A stretch of DNA of 64,000 nucleotides from the NCBI GenBank assembly GCA_036004405.1, contig DASYRM010000158.1, forward strand, positions 1-64,000. The letters are read 5' to 3'. A program made the position numbers and the translations under genes. Below are positions 24,865 to 32,957 of the stretch, one piece after another. This stretch comes from DASYRM01 sp036004405. GTDB lineage: Bacteria; Acidobacteriota; Vicinamibacteria; Vicinamibacterales; UBA2999. Below the pieces are notes generated by a model. It saw only the letters and a program-made list of their open reading frames with translations. It ran no database searches and had not been told where the DNA came from. How positions within the stretch are numbered: position 1 is the first letter of the stretch; each line of letters starts with the position of its first letter.

Positions 24865-27285
24865 TTAGTCTTCGCGCATGACGGTCAGCGAGTCGAGACG
24901 GGCCGCGCGAAGGGCGGGGACCAGGCTCGCCAGAACCGCGGCGAACCCGAGCACGGCGGCGGCCGCGACGAGCGTCAGCGGATCGGTGGGGCTGACCTCG
25001 AACACGAGCGTCGTCAGCAGCTGCGAGGCGAGGAGGGCGGCAACCGCGCCGGCGGCGATGCCAGCGGCAGCGGGCTTGACGCCCTCGAGCACCACGAGCC
25101 GGAGCACGTCGCGCGTCTGGGCGCCGAGGGCGGTCCGAATCCCGATCTCGCGCCGGCGCCCGACCACGATGTAGGACAGCACGCTGTAGATACCCACGGA
25201 CGCGAGCGTCAGCGCGACCACGGCGAATACGCCCAGCAGCAGCGTGACGGAGCGGAAGCCCCCGAGCGTCCGCTGCAGTACGGTCTCCATCGTCATGACG
25301 TTCTCGATCGGCTGTTGCGGATCGAGCTGGGCGAGCACGGCCATGACCGGCTTCGTGAGCGACTCGGGCGGCACGGTCGAGCGCACGGCGATCGACAGCG
25401 TTCGGGAAGCCCGCTCGCGCGAGAACTCGTAGACCGTGGGCGTCGTGTCGCCGATCAGCTCGTCCTGCTTCACGTCGCCCACGATGCCGACGACGCGCTT
25501 CAGAATCGTCCTCGACTGGATCGGCAGCGTGACACGATGGCCGATTGGATCGGCATCTCCCCACAACAGCCGTGCCGCCGAGCGGCTGACCAGGACGACG
25601 TCGCCGTCGGATGGGTCCACGTCGCGGCCGCGCAGCAGCGGGATGCCCAACGCTTCGAAATATCCCGGCGAGATCTTCCGGATTGCGGCCGTGGGCTGAT
25701 CCCGCGGCAGCGCCTCAGCGCTGCCCTCGACCATTACGGGCTGCACGGAACCGCCGTCCATCATCGGCAGCGTGTCGATCGTACCGGCCCCCTCGACCCC
25801 CGGCAGCGCGCGAATGCGCGCGAGGGCGGTGTCGAAGAAGGCCGAGACCTGCGCCGCGGCCGCATACCGGACGCCGGGCAGCGAGACCTCCATCGTCAGC
25901 ACGTCCCGGGGATCGAATCCGGTGTCGGCCCGTTGCACGGCCGCGAGACTGCGCAGCATGACGCCGGCCCCCATCAACAGCACGACCGACAGCGCGACCT
26001 CTCCCATGACCAGCAGGCGTCGCGTCCCGATGCCCAGCCCGCTGTCGGCGCGCCCGCCTTCGTTGAGCGTCGCGGTGAGGTTGGCGCGCCCCGCCCTTAG
26101 CGCGGGCAGGACCCCGGCCGACACGCCCGCCAGGAGCGACGCGCTGGCCATGAAGAGCAACACGCGCAGGTCGATGGACGTCTCGTCGGCCCGCGGGAAC
26201 TGATCCGCGAACAAGGCCGCTACCGTGTCGAGACTCGTCTGCGCCAGCAGCCACCCGGCCACCGCGCCGATGCCCGCGAGCACCAGCGCCTCGGTCAGGA
26301 GCTGCTGGAACACGCGGCCGCGCCCCGCGCCGAGGGCGGCGCGAATCGCGATTTCCTTCTGGCGGCTGAGCGCGCGCGCGAAGAGGAGGTTGCCGACGTT
26401 GGCGCACGCGACGAGCAGCACCAGGCCCACGGCGCCAAGGAGCAGCATCAGAAACGCGCGCACGTTTCCGACCAGGAGCTCGTGCAGCGGCACGGCCGTC
26501 GCACCCCACCCAGCGTTGTCCTGGGGATAGGCGCGCTCGAGCCGGGCCGAGATGGCCTCCAGCTCCGTCGTCGCCTCGCGGAGCGTCACCCCGGGCTTCA
26601 GCCGCGCGATCACCTGGGCGTTGTGATTGGCGCGGACGGCCCTTTCGGCGTCGGTGTAGGCGAGCGGCACCCAGATCGTGCTGCCCATCACGTCGCGAAT
26701 CGCGATGGAGAACGATGCCGGCATCACGCCGACGACGGTGAAGGCCTTGCCGTCGAGCGTCAGCGTGCGGCCGACGGCGTCGGGTGCCGCGCCGAACCGG
26801 GTGCGCCAGAACCGATCGCTCAGGATGACGACCTGCGAACGGCCCGGAACGTCTTCGTCGTCGCGGAACGTGCGGCCCAGGGCGGGCCTCACCCCGAACA
26901 CGTCGAAGAGGCCGGCGCCGACGGCCCCCGCCACGATCGCCTCGGCCCGGCTGCCCAGCAACATCTGGACGCGCCGCGGGCGATAGATCGCCATCGCCTC
27001 GAAGCGCGTTGCATCCCGTTTCCAGTCGTAGAAGTTCGCCGGCGACAGCGCGAAGCGCGGCATGCCCGGAAAGGCATCCTGCGGCGGCACGTGGAACAGA
27101 CGCACGATTCGATCGGGTTCGGAATACGGCAGCGGGCGCAGAACGACCGCGTTGAGGATGCTGAAGATGACGGCGTTGGCGCCGATCCCGAGCGCCAGAA
27201 TGGCGACGACGCCCATGGCGAAGGCCGGTGCCCGGCCCAACACCCTGAAGGCGTAGGCGATGTCGGAACCGATCGCGCGCAACAT
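24865..27285 (-). CDS. ADOP-type FtsX/MacB-like permease
   Basis: The 806-residue protein starts MLRAIGSDIAYAFRVLGRAP, a typical opening of the acidobacterial duplicated orphan permease group. Order: first membrane helix, a MacB-like periplasmic domain (about 45-240), three FtsX helices (about 280-420, including the conserved cytosolic motif SRQKEIAIRAALGAGRGRV), then a second periplasmic domain and a second FtsX set near the C-terminus (GRRREIGIRTALGAQTRDVL). No ATPase gene is adjacent, as the orphan name says. Such proteins may export peptides or lipoproteins with an ATPase encoded elsewhere. The frame is open upstream, but homology of the N-terminus fixes the start near 27285; no clear ribosome-binding site is seen. 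Confidence 0.9.
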   Translation of the reverse strand: MLRAIGSDIAYAFRVLGRAPAFAMGVVAILALGIGANAVIFSILNAVVLRPLPYSEPDRIVRLFHVPPQDAFPGMPRFALSPANFYDWKRDATRFEAMAIYRPRRVQMLLGSRAEAIVAGAVGAGLFDVFGVRPALGRTFRDDEDVPGRSQVVILSDRFWRTRFGAAPDAVGRTLTLDGKAFTVVGVMPASFSIAIRDVMGSTIWVPLAYTDAERAVRANHNAQVIARLKPGVTLREATTELEAISARLERAYPQDNAGWGATAVPLHELLVGNVRAFLMLLLGAVGLVLLVACANVGNLLFARALSRQKEIAIRAALGAGRGRVFQQLLTEALVLAGIGAVAGWLLAQTSLDTVAALFADQFPRADETSIDLRVLLFMASASLLAGVSAGVLPALRAGRANLTATLNEGGRADSGLGIGTRRLLVMGEVALSVVLLMGAGVMLRSLAAVQRADTGFDPRDVLTMEVSLPGVRYAAAAQVSAFFDTALARIRALPGVEGAGTIDTLPMMDGGSVQPVMVEGSAEALPRDQPTAAIRKISPGYFEALGIPLLRGRDVDPSDGDVVLVSRSAARLLWGDADPIGHRVTLPIQSRTILKRVVGIVGDVKQDELIGDTTPTVYEFSRERASRTLSIAVRSTVPPESLTKPVMAVLAQLDPQQPIENVMTMETVLQRTLGGFRSVTLLLGVFAVVALTLASVGIYSVLSYIVVGRRREIGIRTALGAQTRDVLRLVVLEGVKPAAAGIAAGAVAALLASQLLTTLVFEVSPTDPLTLVAAAAVLGFAAVLASLVPALRAARLDSLTVMRED

Positions 27286-27408
27286 GCGGTGGGCGATCAC
27301 AATCCGCGTGCCATGCCCGGGCGGCAGAAACGGTGGTTTTGGGGCGGTTTTGTCGGGAGGTCGGCCCGTCGCGCCGGCCGGCGTCCGTTTTCGGGACGGA
27401 CTGTCCGC

Positions 27409-27435
27409 AGGCGGACCTGAAGGTCCGCCTCTACG
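27409..27435 (-). repeat. CTTNAG-type inverted repeat between DivIVA and ADOP genes
   Basis: AGGCGGACCT (27409-27418) and AGGTCCGCCT (27421-27430) form a perfect 10-base stem around GA. On the minus strand the left flank reads CGTAG, and the centre is CTTCAG. It lies 15 bases past the DivIVA stop (27450). Confidence 0.7.
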
Positions 27436-27449
27436 TGCAGACCCCGCCC

Positions 27450-27995
27450 TTAACTCGCCGACCGGAGCGGGACGACGCGCGATTCGCGCTGCTGGTCGCG
27501 GATGAAATCGAGGGTGGCGTGCAGCGAGGCGATGATCGATTCGATGTTGGCCTCGGCTTCGCGGCGCCGCAGCTTCAGACCGTCGATTTCGCGCTGGGCG
27601 TCTTCGACGCGGTTCTGCGCCGCCATCATCATCAGCTCGGCGCGCCCCTGCGCTTCCTTGACCAGGCGGTCCGCTTCGAGCGCCGCGTGGGCGCGGACGT
27701 CGTCGGCCACCTTCTGCGCGTGGATCAGCGTGCTCTTCAGCCCGCTCTCGAGGTCCTGATACTGGTGAATCGAGCCCTGCAGCCGCTCGATGTCCTGCCG
27801 CAGGCGCTCGTTCTCGCGCAGCGCCAACTCGTAGCTTTCGGAGGCGTCGACGAGGAAGGAGCGCACCGCCTCGCGCGAGTAGCCGCGCCAGCCGGTCGCG
27901 AACGTCGTCTGCCGCATCTCGAGCGGCGTGATCGCCGTGGCGCGTTCCGGGTCCGGCGTGGTGGTCTCCGTGGCGAGCTCGTTGAACTTCAGCAT
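27450..27995 (-). CDS. DivIVA domain-containing protein
   Basis: The 181-residue protein has the DivIVA N-terminal membrane-binding motif ITPLEMRQTTFATGWRGYSREAVRSFL (quoted here as two linked parts: ITPLEMRQTTFATGW and RGYSREAVRSFL), then a long coiled coil (about 50-170). DivIVA proteins sense membrane curvature and organise poles or division. Presence in a diderm acidobacterium beside yggS echoes the yggS(ylmE)-divIVA order of Gram-positive bacteria, but sepF, yggT and ylmH are absent between them. Its leader holds a perfect 10-base dyad that covers the likely ribosome-binding site. Confidence 0.87.
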   Translation of the reverse strand: MLKFNELATETTTPDPERATAITPLEMRQTTFATGWRGYSREAVRSFLVDASESYELALRENERLRQDIERLQGSIHQYQDLESGLKSTLIHAQKVADDVRAHAALEADRLVKEAQGRAELMMMAAQNRVEDAQREIDGLKLRRREAEANIESIIASLHATLDFIRDQQRESRVVPLRSAS

Positions 27996-27997
27996 CG

Positions 27998-28044
27998 CTA
28001 GCGATCCTTCGCCCTGGACCGGGCTTGTGGCTCCGGATCGCTAG
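27998..28044 (-). promoter_or_regulatory. Leader dyad that would mask the divIVA ribosome-binding site
   Basis: CTAGCGATCC (27998-28007) is exactly complementary to GGATCGCTAG (28035-28044). On the divIVA (minus) strand the second arm reads GGATCGCTAG and ends two bases before the ATG, so it includes the only purine-rich ribosome-binding site (AAGGATCG). A 4-base inner stem (GCCC 28011-28014 with GGGC 28021-28024) lies in the loop. An RNA hairpin here would block initiation; a protein operator is an alternative reading. Confidence 0.5.
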
Positions 28045-28058
28045 GGCAGTATTTGATT

Positions 28059-28077
28059 GCCCGCCCTCCGGGCGGGC
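28059..28077. repeat. GC-rich hairpin in the yggS-divIVA gap
   Basis: GCCCGCCC (28059-28066) and GGGCGGGC (28070-28077) form a perfect 8-base stem with loop TCC, between yggS and divIVA. No T-run follows on either strand. Confidence 0.5.
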
Positions 28078-28081
28078 GGCA

Positions 28082-28110
28082 TTAGACGGCGTGATCTGTC
28101 CGCCGTCTAA
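28082..28110 (-). repeat. Inverted repeat overlapping the yggS stop
   Basis: TTAGACGGCG (28082-28091) and CGCCGTCTAA (28101-28110) form a perfect 10-base stem, 9-base loop. The TAG stop of yggS (28109-28107) lies in the arm, as in the CTTNAG elements, although the centre differs. Confidence 0.6.
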
Positions 28111-28754
28111 CGCGTCCCGAATATCGCCGTCCCGACCCGCACAATCGTGGCGCCTTCCTCGATGGCCACCTCGAAGTCGCCGCTCATGCCCATCGACAGC
28201 TCGCGGAGCATGGACGCGGGGACCCCGGCGGCCAGCCACTCGTCCCGCAGCTCGCGGAGCCGTCGGAAGAACGGCCGCGCATCTTCGGGTGTGTCCGGCA
28301 CGGGCGGCAGCGTCATCAGCCCGACCACCGCGGCGGCGCGGCACGCGCCCGCGGCTTCGAAGAGCCGCGGCACCTCGTCTGGCGCCGCCCCGAACTTAGT
28401 GGCTTCGCCGGCGAGATCCACCTGGATCAGCAGTTCCGGGGTTCGCCCGGCGTCGGAGGCGGCGGCATCGAGCTTTTGGATGAGCTCGGCACTGTCAACC
28501 GACTGAACCATGGCGAAGGCCGGCCCCGCCTTTCGGGCCTTGTTCGTCTGCAGGTGGCCAAGCAGATGCCACCTGATGGTTAGGTCGGTTGTTTCCCCGA
28601 TCTTCTGTAGCCCTTCCTGGACACGGTTCTCGCCGAAATCGCGCTGGCCGGCGGCGTAAGCCTCGCGAACTGCTTCTGTTGGAAAGGTTTTGGAGACCGC
28701 GACCAGGCGGATGGAGGTGGGGGCGCGGCCGGCCGTCCCAGCCGCCGCCGCCAT
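28107..28754 (-). CDS. yggS: PLP homeostasis protein, YggS family
   Basis: The 215-residue PLP-binding barrel has IRLVAVSKTFPTEAVREAY (the lysine of VSKT binds PLP), DFGENRVQEG, WHLLGHLQTNKARKAG and the C-terminal GMSGDFEVAIEEGATIVRVG. YggS/PROSC buffers pyridoxal phosphate and affects amino-acid pools. ATG 28754 is the first standard start; homologues usually carry about 15 more residues, and in-frame sequence upstream (DRLSQIRTR) looks native, so a CTG start just after a stop codon is possible. It precedes divIVA on the same strand. Confidence 0.9.
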   Translation of the reverse strand: MAAAAGTAGRAPTSIRLVAVSKTFPTEAVREAYAAGQRDFGENRVQEGLQKIGETTDLTIRWHLLGHLQTNKARKAGPAFAMVQSVDSAELIQKLDAAASDAGRTPELLIQVDLAGEATKFGAAPDEVPRLFEAAGACRAAAVVGLMTLPPVPDTPEDARPFFRRLRELRDEWLAAGVPASMLRELSMGMSGDFEVAIEEGATIVRVGTAIFGTR

Positions 28755-28793
28755 GCGGGTGCGGATCTGGGACAGCCGATCTGAGATAGAGGA

Positions 28794-28838
28794 CAGCCTC
28801 TAGCCTCTTGCCTTTGGCCTCTAGCAGGTGGCCTGTAG
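28794..28838. repeat. Imperfect GCCTCTAG-type tandem sequence
   Basis: Several short words repeat with small changes (GCCTCTAGCCTCTTGCCTTT, GGCCTCTAG, GTGGCCTGTAGGC) in the 86-base gap between a TPR gene and yggS. It resembles the CCTTGGGCC sequences near 43200 and 44370. No gene is seen in it. Confidence 0.4.
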
Positions 28839-28840
28839 GC

Positions 28841-29791
28841 TTACTTCTTCAGCATCCCCTGCAACGCCGGCAGGGACGCCTTGACCTCGCCCGCCTTGGG
28901 GCCGTTCGGGTCCACTTTCAGGTAGGCCTCGAGGGCGTTCACGGCATCCTGGATCTGTCCCAGGTTGAGCGCCGTCATGCCGAGCTGATACTGCGCCAGT
29001 GCATGGTTCGGATCGGCCTTGGTGGCCGCTTCGAACTGGGCCTTGGCTTCGGCGAACTTGCCGCCGTTGAACAGGATGACGCCCTGGTTATACGAGGCTT
29101 CGGCGTTGCCGCCGCCGCCGGCCGCCGTGTACTTCGACGCGTTGGCGCTCGCCTCGGCGGCCAGGTCGAACTTCTTCTGCTGGTTGTACAGCGTGGCCAG
29201 CCCGGTGTAGGCGTCGGCGTTCTCGGGCTTCAGCTCGATCGCCTTCTTGTAGGCCGCCTCCGCCGCCGCGAAGTCTTTCTTGTTCGCGTTCGCGACGCCG
29301 ATGTTGTAGTAGCAGTCGGCGCACGTCGGCATCTGGCCGGCCACTTCGGTGAACTTGGCGATCGCTTCGTCGTTGTTACCAGCGCGCAATGCCGCCGACG
29401 CCTCGCCCGCAAGAGTCTGCAGCTTCTGCGCTGCGGCTTTGTCGGCAGTCGTCACCGCCGCGCCCGCCGGCGCCAGCGTGAAGTTCAGCGGGTTGTTCGG
29501 ACCCTGCCGCACGCTGGCCTTCGAGTTGGCCGTACCGACGCCGTCCTTCGTCGCGGTCACCGTATAGGGGCCCGACTGCAGACCCACCTGAAGGAACTCG
29601 CCCTTCTTGTCGGTGTTCGTCTGCATCTTGCGGTTGGTGCCTTCGGCCTCGAACACGATGGTCGCGCCTTCGACGGGCTTGCCCTGTGCATCCTGGACCT
29701 TGCCCCGGACGACACTCTGCGCAAACGCCGACGCCGTCAGCGCCAGCACCACGACCGCCGTGCACACGCCGCGGAACAGATGGGTCCGCAT
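28841..29791 (-). CDS. Secreted protein with carboxypeptidase-regulatory-like and TPR domains
   Basis: The 316-residue protein has a signal peptide (MRTHLFRGVCTAVVVLALTASAFAQ given in two parts: MRTHLFRGVC and TAVVVLALTASAFAQ). Residues about 25-100 form a small beta domain with VQDAQGKPVEGATIVFEAEG, typical of carboxypeptidase regulatory-like domains. The rest (about 125-310) is tetratricopeptide repeats, for example YYNIGVANANKKDFAAAEAA and ALAQYQLGMTALNLGQ. The ATG at 29791 is preferred: GGAGG lies nine bases ahead and the signal peptide starts there. It is probably a periplasmic scaffold. It shares the strand with the downstream yggS-divIVA pair. Confidence 0.86.
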   Translation of the reverse strand: MRTHLFRGVCTAVVVLALTASAFAQSVVRGKVQDAQGKPVEGATIVFEAEGTNRKMQTNTDKKGEFLQVGLQSGPYTVTATKDGVGTANSKASVRQGPNNPLNFTLAPAGAAVTTADKAAAQKLQTLAGEASAALRAGNNDEAIAKFTEVAGQMPTCADCYYNIGVANANKKDFAAAEAAYKKAIELKPENADAYTGLATLYNQQKKFDLAAEASANASKYTAAGGGGNAEASYNQGVILFNGGKFAEAKAQFEAATKADPNHALAQYQLGMTALNLGQIQDAVNALEAYLKVDPNGPKAGEVKASLPALQGMLKK

Positions 29792-29902
29792 GTCTTTCAG
29801 CCTCCGCAAATCCTTCATCAAACGACGCCGGAACGCCGCCCCCTGCCTGTGGCGCCCGTCCCGAGGGCTCCGGACTGACTACGGCCGGCCGCTGACGAAA
29901 GC

Positions 29903-31990
29903 TTACCTGAAGAACCGGGAGATGGCATCGAGGTCGTGCGTCACCGGCGCCGGCGGCAGCGCCGATAGGAACCGGCGGCCGTAGCCGGTGGTCCGAAGCC
30001 TCGGGTCGAGTACCGCCAGCACGCCGCGGTCGGTGCGGTGCCGGATGAGCCGGCCAAGTCCCTGCTGGAGGGTCAGGATGGCGAGCGGCACCTGGTAATC
30101 CCCGAACGCGTCGCCGCCCTTGGCGTTGATGGTATCGATGCGCGCGGCGGTCACCGGGTCGCCAGGGGAGGCAAACGGCAGCTTGTCCACGATTACGCAG
30201 CTCAGAGCCTCGCCCACGACGTCCACGCCCTGCCAGAAGCTGGATGTGGCCAGGAGCACCGCGTTCGGCGTGGAGCGGAACATCTGGAGCAATGTGGATC
30301 GAGGGGCCTGCCCCTGCACCAGGATTGGATAGGGAACCGCGATCTCGATCTCATGCTGCACCGCGCGCATCACCGCATAGCTCGTGAACAGCACGAAGGC
30401 GCGCCCGCGCGTGCGTCGAAGGATGTCGATCGCCTCCACGGCCACCGCGGACGCGAAGCCCGGCGACTTCGGGGGCGGCATGCGTCGCGGCAGATAGAGC
30501 AGCGCCTGTGACGCGTAGTCGAATTCACCAGGCACGCACAGTTCGTCGGCCTCGCGGACGCCGAGGCGGCCTTTGACGTAGGCAAACGAGTTGTCCACGG
30601 CAAGCGTTGCCGACGTCAGGATGACCGATCGAAACCGATCGAACACCGCTTCGCGCACGAGGCGCGACACGTCCACCGGCGCCGCGCGCAGGAAGACGCC
30701 GCGGCCGCGCGTTTCGAGGAAGTAGACCAGATCGGGGTCGTCGCCGCGCAGCAGCAGGCGGAGATCGCGGTGCAGCTCGCCGGCCCGCCGCTGCAGCGTC
30801 TGCAGCGCTTCGGTGGAACCATCGGCCGGTGCGACCGGGGACGAGTCGAGCCCCTGCAGCATGAGCGAGATCGTCGCTTCAAACCCCTCGATGGCGCCGG
30901 CGAGCGCCGAGCCGTCTTCGAGAAAGTCGACGATGGTCTCGCCGGTGTAGCGCAGCCGCGACTCCTGGTTCGGCGGCGCGGCGCCGCGCGCCTCCGCCAG
31001 GCGCTGAAAGAACTGCCGGCCGTGATCGGCGACCCGCGTCAGGCTGCGCACGGCTCGTTCGATCTGGCGCGCGTCCCAGGCGGTGTCGACGGCGTCGACG
31101 GCGTCGGCCGAGGCGCGCGCCTCGGACAGGCCGCGGTCGGCGTCGCGGACGAAGTCGTCGAAGCGGTAGGTGCTGAACGCCAGGCCGAAGTACTGCGTGG
31201 CGACGTCCTCGAGCTGGTGCGCTTCGTCGACGACCAGCGACGTGCAGCCGGGGATCACCTCGCCGAAGTTGCCTTTGCGCACCGAGGCGTCGGCGCAGAG
31301 CAGGTGATGGTTGACGATTACCAGGTCCGACTCCGCCGCGCGCTGGCGCATCTGCGTCACGAAACACTCGGCGAACTGCGGGCACTCGGCGCCGAGGCAC
31401 GTCTCGGCCGTCGCCGAGATGTGATTCCACAGTGCCAGGTCCTCCGGGAGGTCGGCGAGCTCGGCGCGGTCGCCGGTGGCCGTGCGCGCCGCCCACTCGC
31501 GGATCACCGGCAGGAAGATCGATTTCTCGGACTCGGACGCGGCGCCATGGTCGAAGACCTCTTCGGCCTCGAACATGCCGCTCGACTCGTAGGTGCCTTC
31601 CATCGTGTGGAAGCGCTGCAGGCACAGGTAATTCGAGCGGCCCTTCATCAGCGTGGCCGTAAACGTCACGCCGAGCGAGGTTTCGAGCGCGGGGATGTCC
31701 TTGAAGAAGATCTGTTCCTGCAGGTTCTTCGTGCCGGTGGAGATCAGCACCCGCTGGCCGCTCAAAATCGCGGGGACGAGATACGCGAGTGTCTTTCCCG
31801 TGCCGGTGCCAGCTTCGGCCAGGAGCATTCCGCCGGTGTCGAGCACCGACGCCACCGCTTCCGCCATCCGCCGCTGGCCGTCACGCGGCTCGAACCCTGG
31901 CAGCGTGTCAGCAAGCGTGCCGCCGTCTTCGAAGACCGACGCGACGGTGTCTGTGAGGCTGGAGGACATTCCCGCCGAGCAGTGTGCCAT
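29903..31990 (-). CDS. dinG: DinG/XPD-like ATP-dependent DNA helicase
   Basis: The 695-residue superfamily 2 helicase has Walker A GTGTGKT at 61-67, a DEAH box at 255-258 (LVVDEAHQLED) and a C-terminal helicase motif with QGLGRLIRHRTDRGVLAVLD. Four cysteines between Walker A and the DEAH box (YLCLQ, then CLGAECPQFAEC) fit an XPD-type iron-sulfur domain. DinG-type enzymes unwind forked DNA, R-loops and DNA-RNA hybrids. There is no exonuclease domain. The start may also be the ATG at 31969 (residue 8). An inverted repeat lies just upstream. Confidence 0.9.
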   Translation of the reverse strand: MAHCSAGMSSSLTDTVASVFEDGGTLADTLPGFEPRDGQRRMAEAVASVLDTGGMLLAEAGTGTGKTLAYLVPAILSGQRVLISTGTKNLQEQIFFKDIPALETSLGVTFTATLMKGRSNYLCLQRFHTMEGTYESSGMFEAEEVFDHGAASESEKSIFLPVIREWAARTATGDRAELADLPEDLALWNHISATAETCLGAECPQFAECFVTQMRQRAAESDLVIVNHHLLCADASVRKGNFGEVIPGCTSLVVDEAHQLEDVATQYFGLAFSTYRFDDFVRDADRGLSEARASADAVDAVDTAWDARQIERAVRSLTRVADHGRQFFQRLAEARGAAPPNQESRLRYTGETIVDFLEDGSALAGAIEGFEATISLMLQGLDSSPVAPADGSTEALQTLQRRAGELHRDLRLLLRGDDPDLVYFLETRGRGVFLRAAPVDVSRLVREAVFDRFRSVILTSATLAVDNSFAYVKGRLGVREADELCVPGEFDYASQALLYLPRRMPPPKSPGFASAVAVEAIDILRRTRGRAFVLFTSYAVMRAVQHEIEIAVPYPILVQGQAPRSTLLQMFRSTPNAVLLATSSFWQGVDVVGEALSCVIVDKLPFASPGDPVTAARIDTINAKGGDAFGDYQVPLAILTLQQGLGRLIRHRTDRGVLAVLDPRLRTTGYGRRFLSALPPAPVTHDLDAISRFFR

Positions 31991-32002
31991 AGCGGGTCCG
32001 CT

Positions 32003-32027
32003 CGTAGGGCACGTCTTTAGACCTGCC
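32003..32027 (+). repeat. Imperfect CTTNAG-type inverted repeat
   Basis: CGTAGGGCA flank, then GTCT (32013-32016), TT, AGAC (32019-32022), with outer GGCA/TGCC pairing past one C-C mismatch. It sits between the Wzz-like gene stop (32039) and the helicase start. Confidence 0.6.
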
Positions 32028-32038
32028 GGACGGCGTTC

Positions 32039-32926
32039 CTACGTTGGAGCTGGAGCAGCGGATCGGGGTCGCCCGCGCCGCCACACGAACAGAAGAAGCG
32101 ACGCCACGAGTCCGGCGCCAAGCCCCGTCAGCGCGCCCAGCGCCAGATAGGGAAACAGCCTGCGGGAGAGCGGTTTTTCGGGCAGCCGCGCGCCGTCGAT
32201 GATCTTGAACTGCTCTCCGATCTGTCGTCGCTCGAGATTGATTGCGAGTTTCGAGGCTTCGCTGTGCGCAACCATCTGTTTGTAGGTCGCCAACAGAACC
32301 TCGTGTTCGGCGATGAGTGGAGAAATGCTCAGCCCTCGTCGTTTCATCTCGAGCAGTTTGAGGTCGGAGTCGACCAGTCTTTTGGCCAGGTCGTCAACCT
32401 GCCCCTTGAGAAACTGGTCGGTCTGATCAGCCAGCAGTTCACGGTCTTCGAGGTTTTCCTGGACGAACAGCGCCGCGAGGCGCTCGGTGACGCGCATCGC
32501 ACTCTGCGGGTTGATGGAGTCGAACGACACGGAAAACGACCTCACCTCATCGCCGTCACGAACGGGGCGCGCCACGTTCACACTGATATCGAAGCGCATT
32601 CGCTCGATCACGTCCTCCATGATCATCTGGCGGCGCTGGACCTCGTAGAGGTTGAACTCCTGAATGATCCGTTCCAGCCGCGTGCGAGACAGGATCTGCT
32701 GGGTGATCATGTTCAGCCGTTCGTTCAAGTCGGCTGTGACTGTGGGGCGCACGATCCACTCAGGTACGCGTTGCGGGATGATCAGAATGCTGGTCTGTGA
32801 TTGATAGATGCGCGGCTCGGCGCGATAGAGAGCCGTACCGGCAAGCACACCGGCGAGGATCCAGCAGGACCACCACAGTTTCCTGGACCGCTTCCGGACC
32901 GGGACGTTGTTTTCAGTGCCGCTCAT
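32039..32926 (-). CDS. Wzz/chain-length determinant-like membrane protein
   Basis: The 295-residue inner-membrane protein has a membrane segment near 17-33 (LWWSCWILAGVLAGTALY) and another near the C-terminus (about 262-288). Between them lies a periplasmic helical region with YQSQTSILIIPQRVPE and long coiled stretches, the Wzz plan. The cytosolic tail is short, without a tyrosine-kinase domain. ATG 32926 (MSGTENNVPV) is favoured over an upstream in-frame start that reads through GlyA antisense. Wzz proteins set polysaccharide chain length, but no glycosyltransferase or polymerase gene is near, so its pathway partner is elsewhere. Confidence 0.8.
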   Translation of the reverse strand: MSGTENNVPVRKRSRKLWWSCWILAGVLAGTALYRAEPRIYQSQTSILIIPQRVPEWIVRPTVTADLNERLNMITQQILSRTRLERIIQEFNLYEVQRRQMIMEDVIERMRFDISVNVARPVRDGDEVRSFSVSFDSINPQSAMRVTERLAALFVQENLEDRELLADQTDQFLKGQVDDLAKRLVDSDLKLLEMKRRGLSISPLIAEHEVLLATYKQMVAHSEASKLAINLERRQIGEQFKIIDGARLPEKPLSRRLFPYLALGALTGLGAGLVASLLLFVWRRGRPRSAAPAPT

Positions 32927-32957
32927 GACGAAGCGGCCGGATCTTACTGCCAGCCGT

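Noticed and set aside
27286..28344. Extension of the ADOP permease frame upstream to 28344
   Set aside because: The extension is antisense-like and out of phase with the DivIVA and YggS genes that it would overlap; family N-termini begin at MLRAIG.
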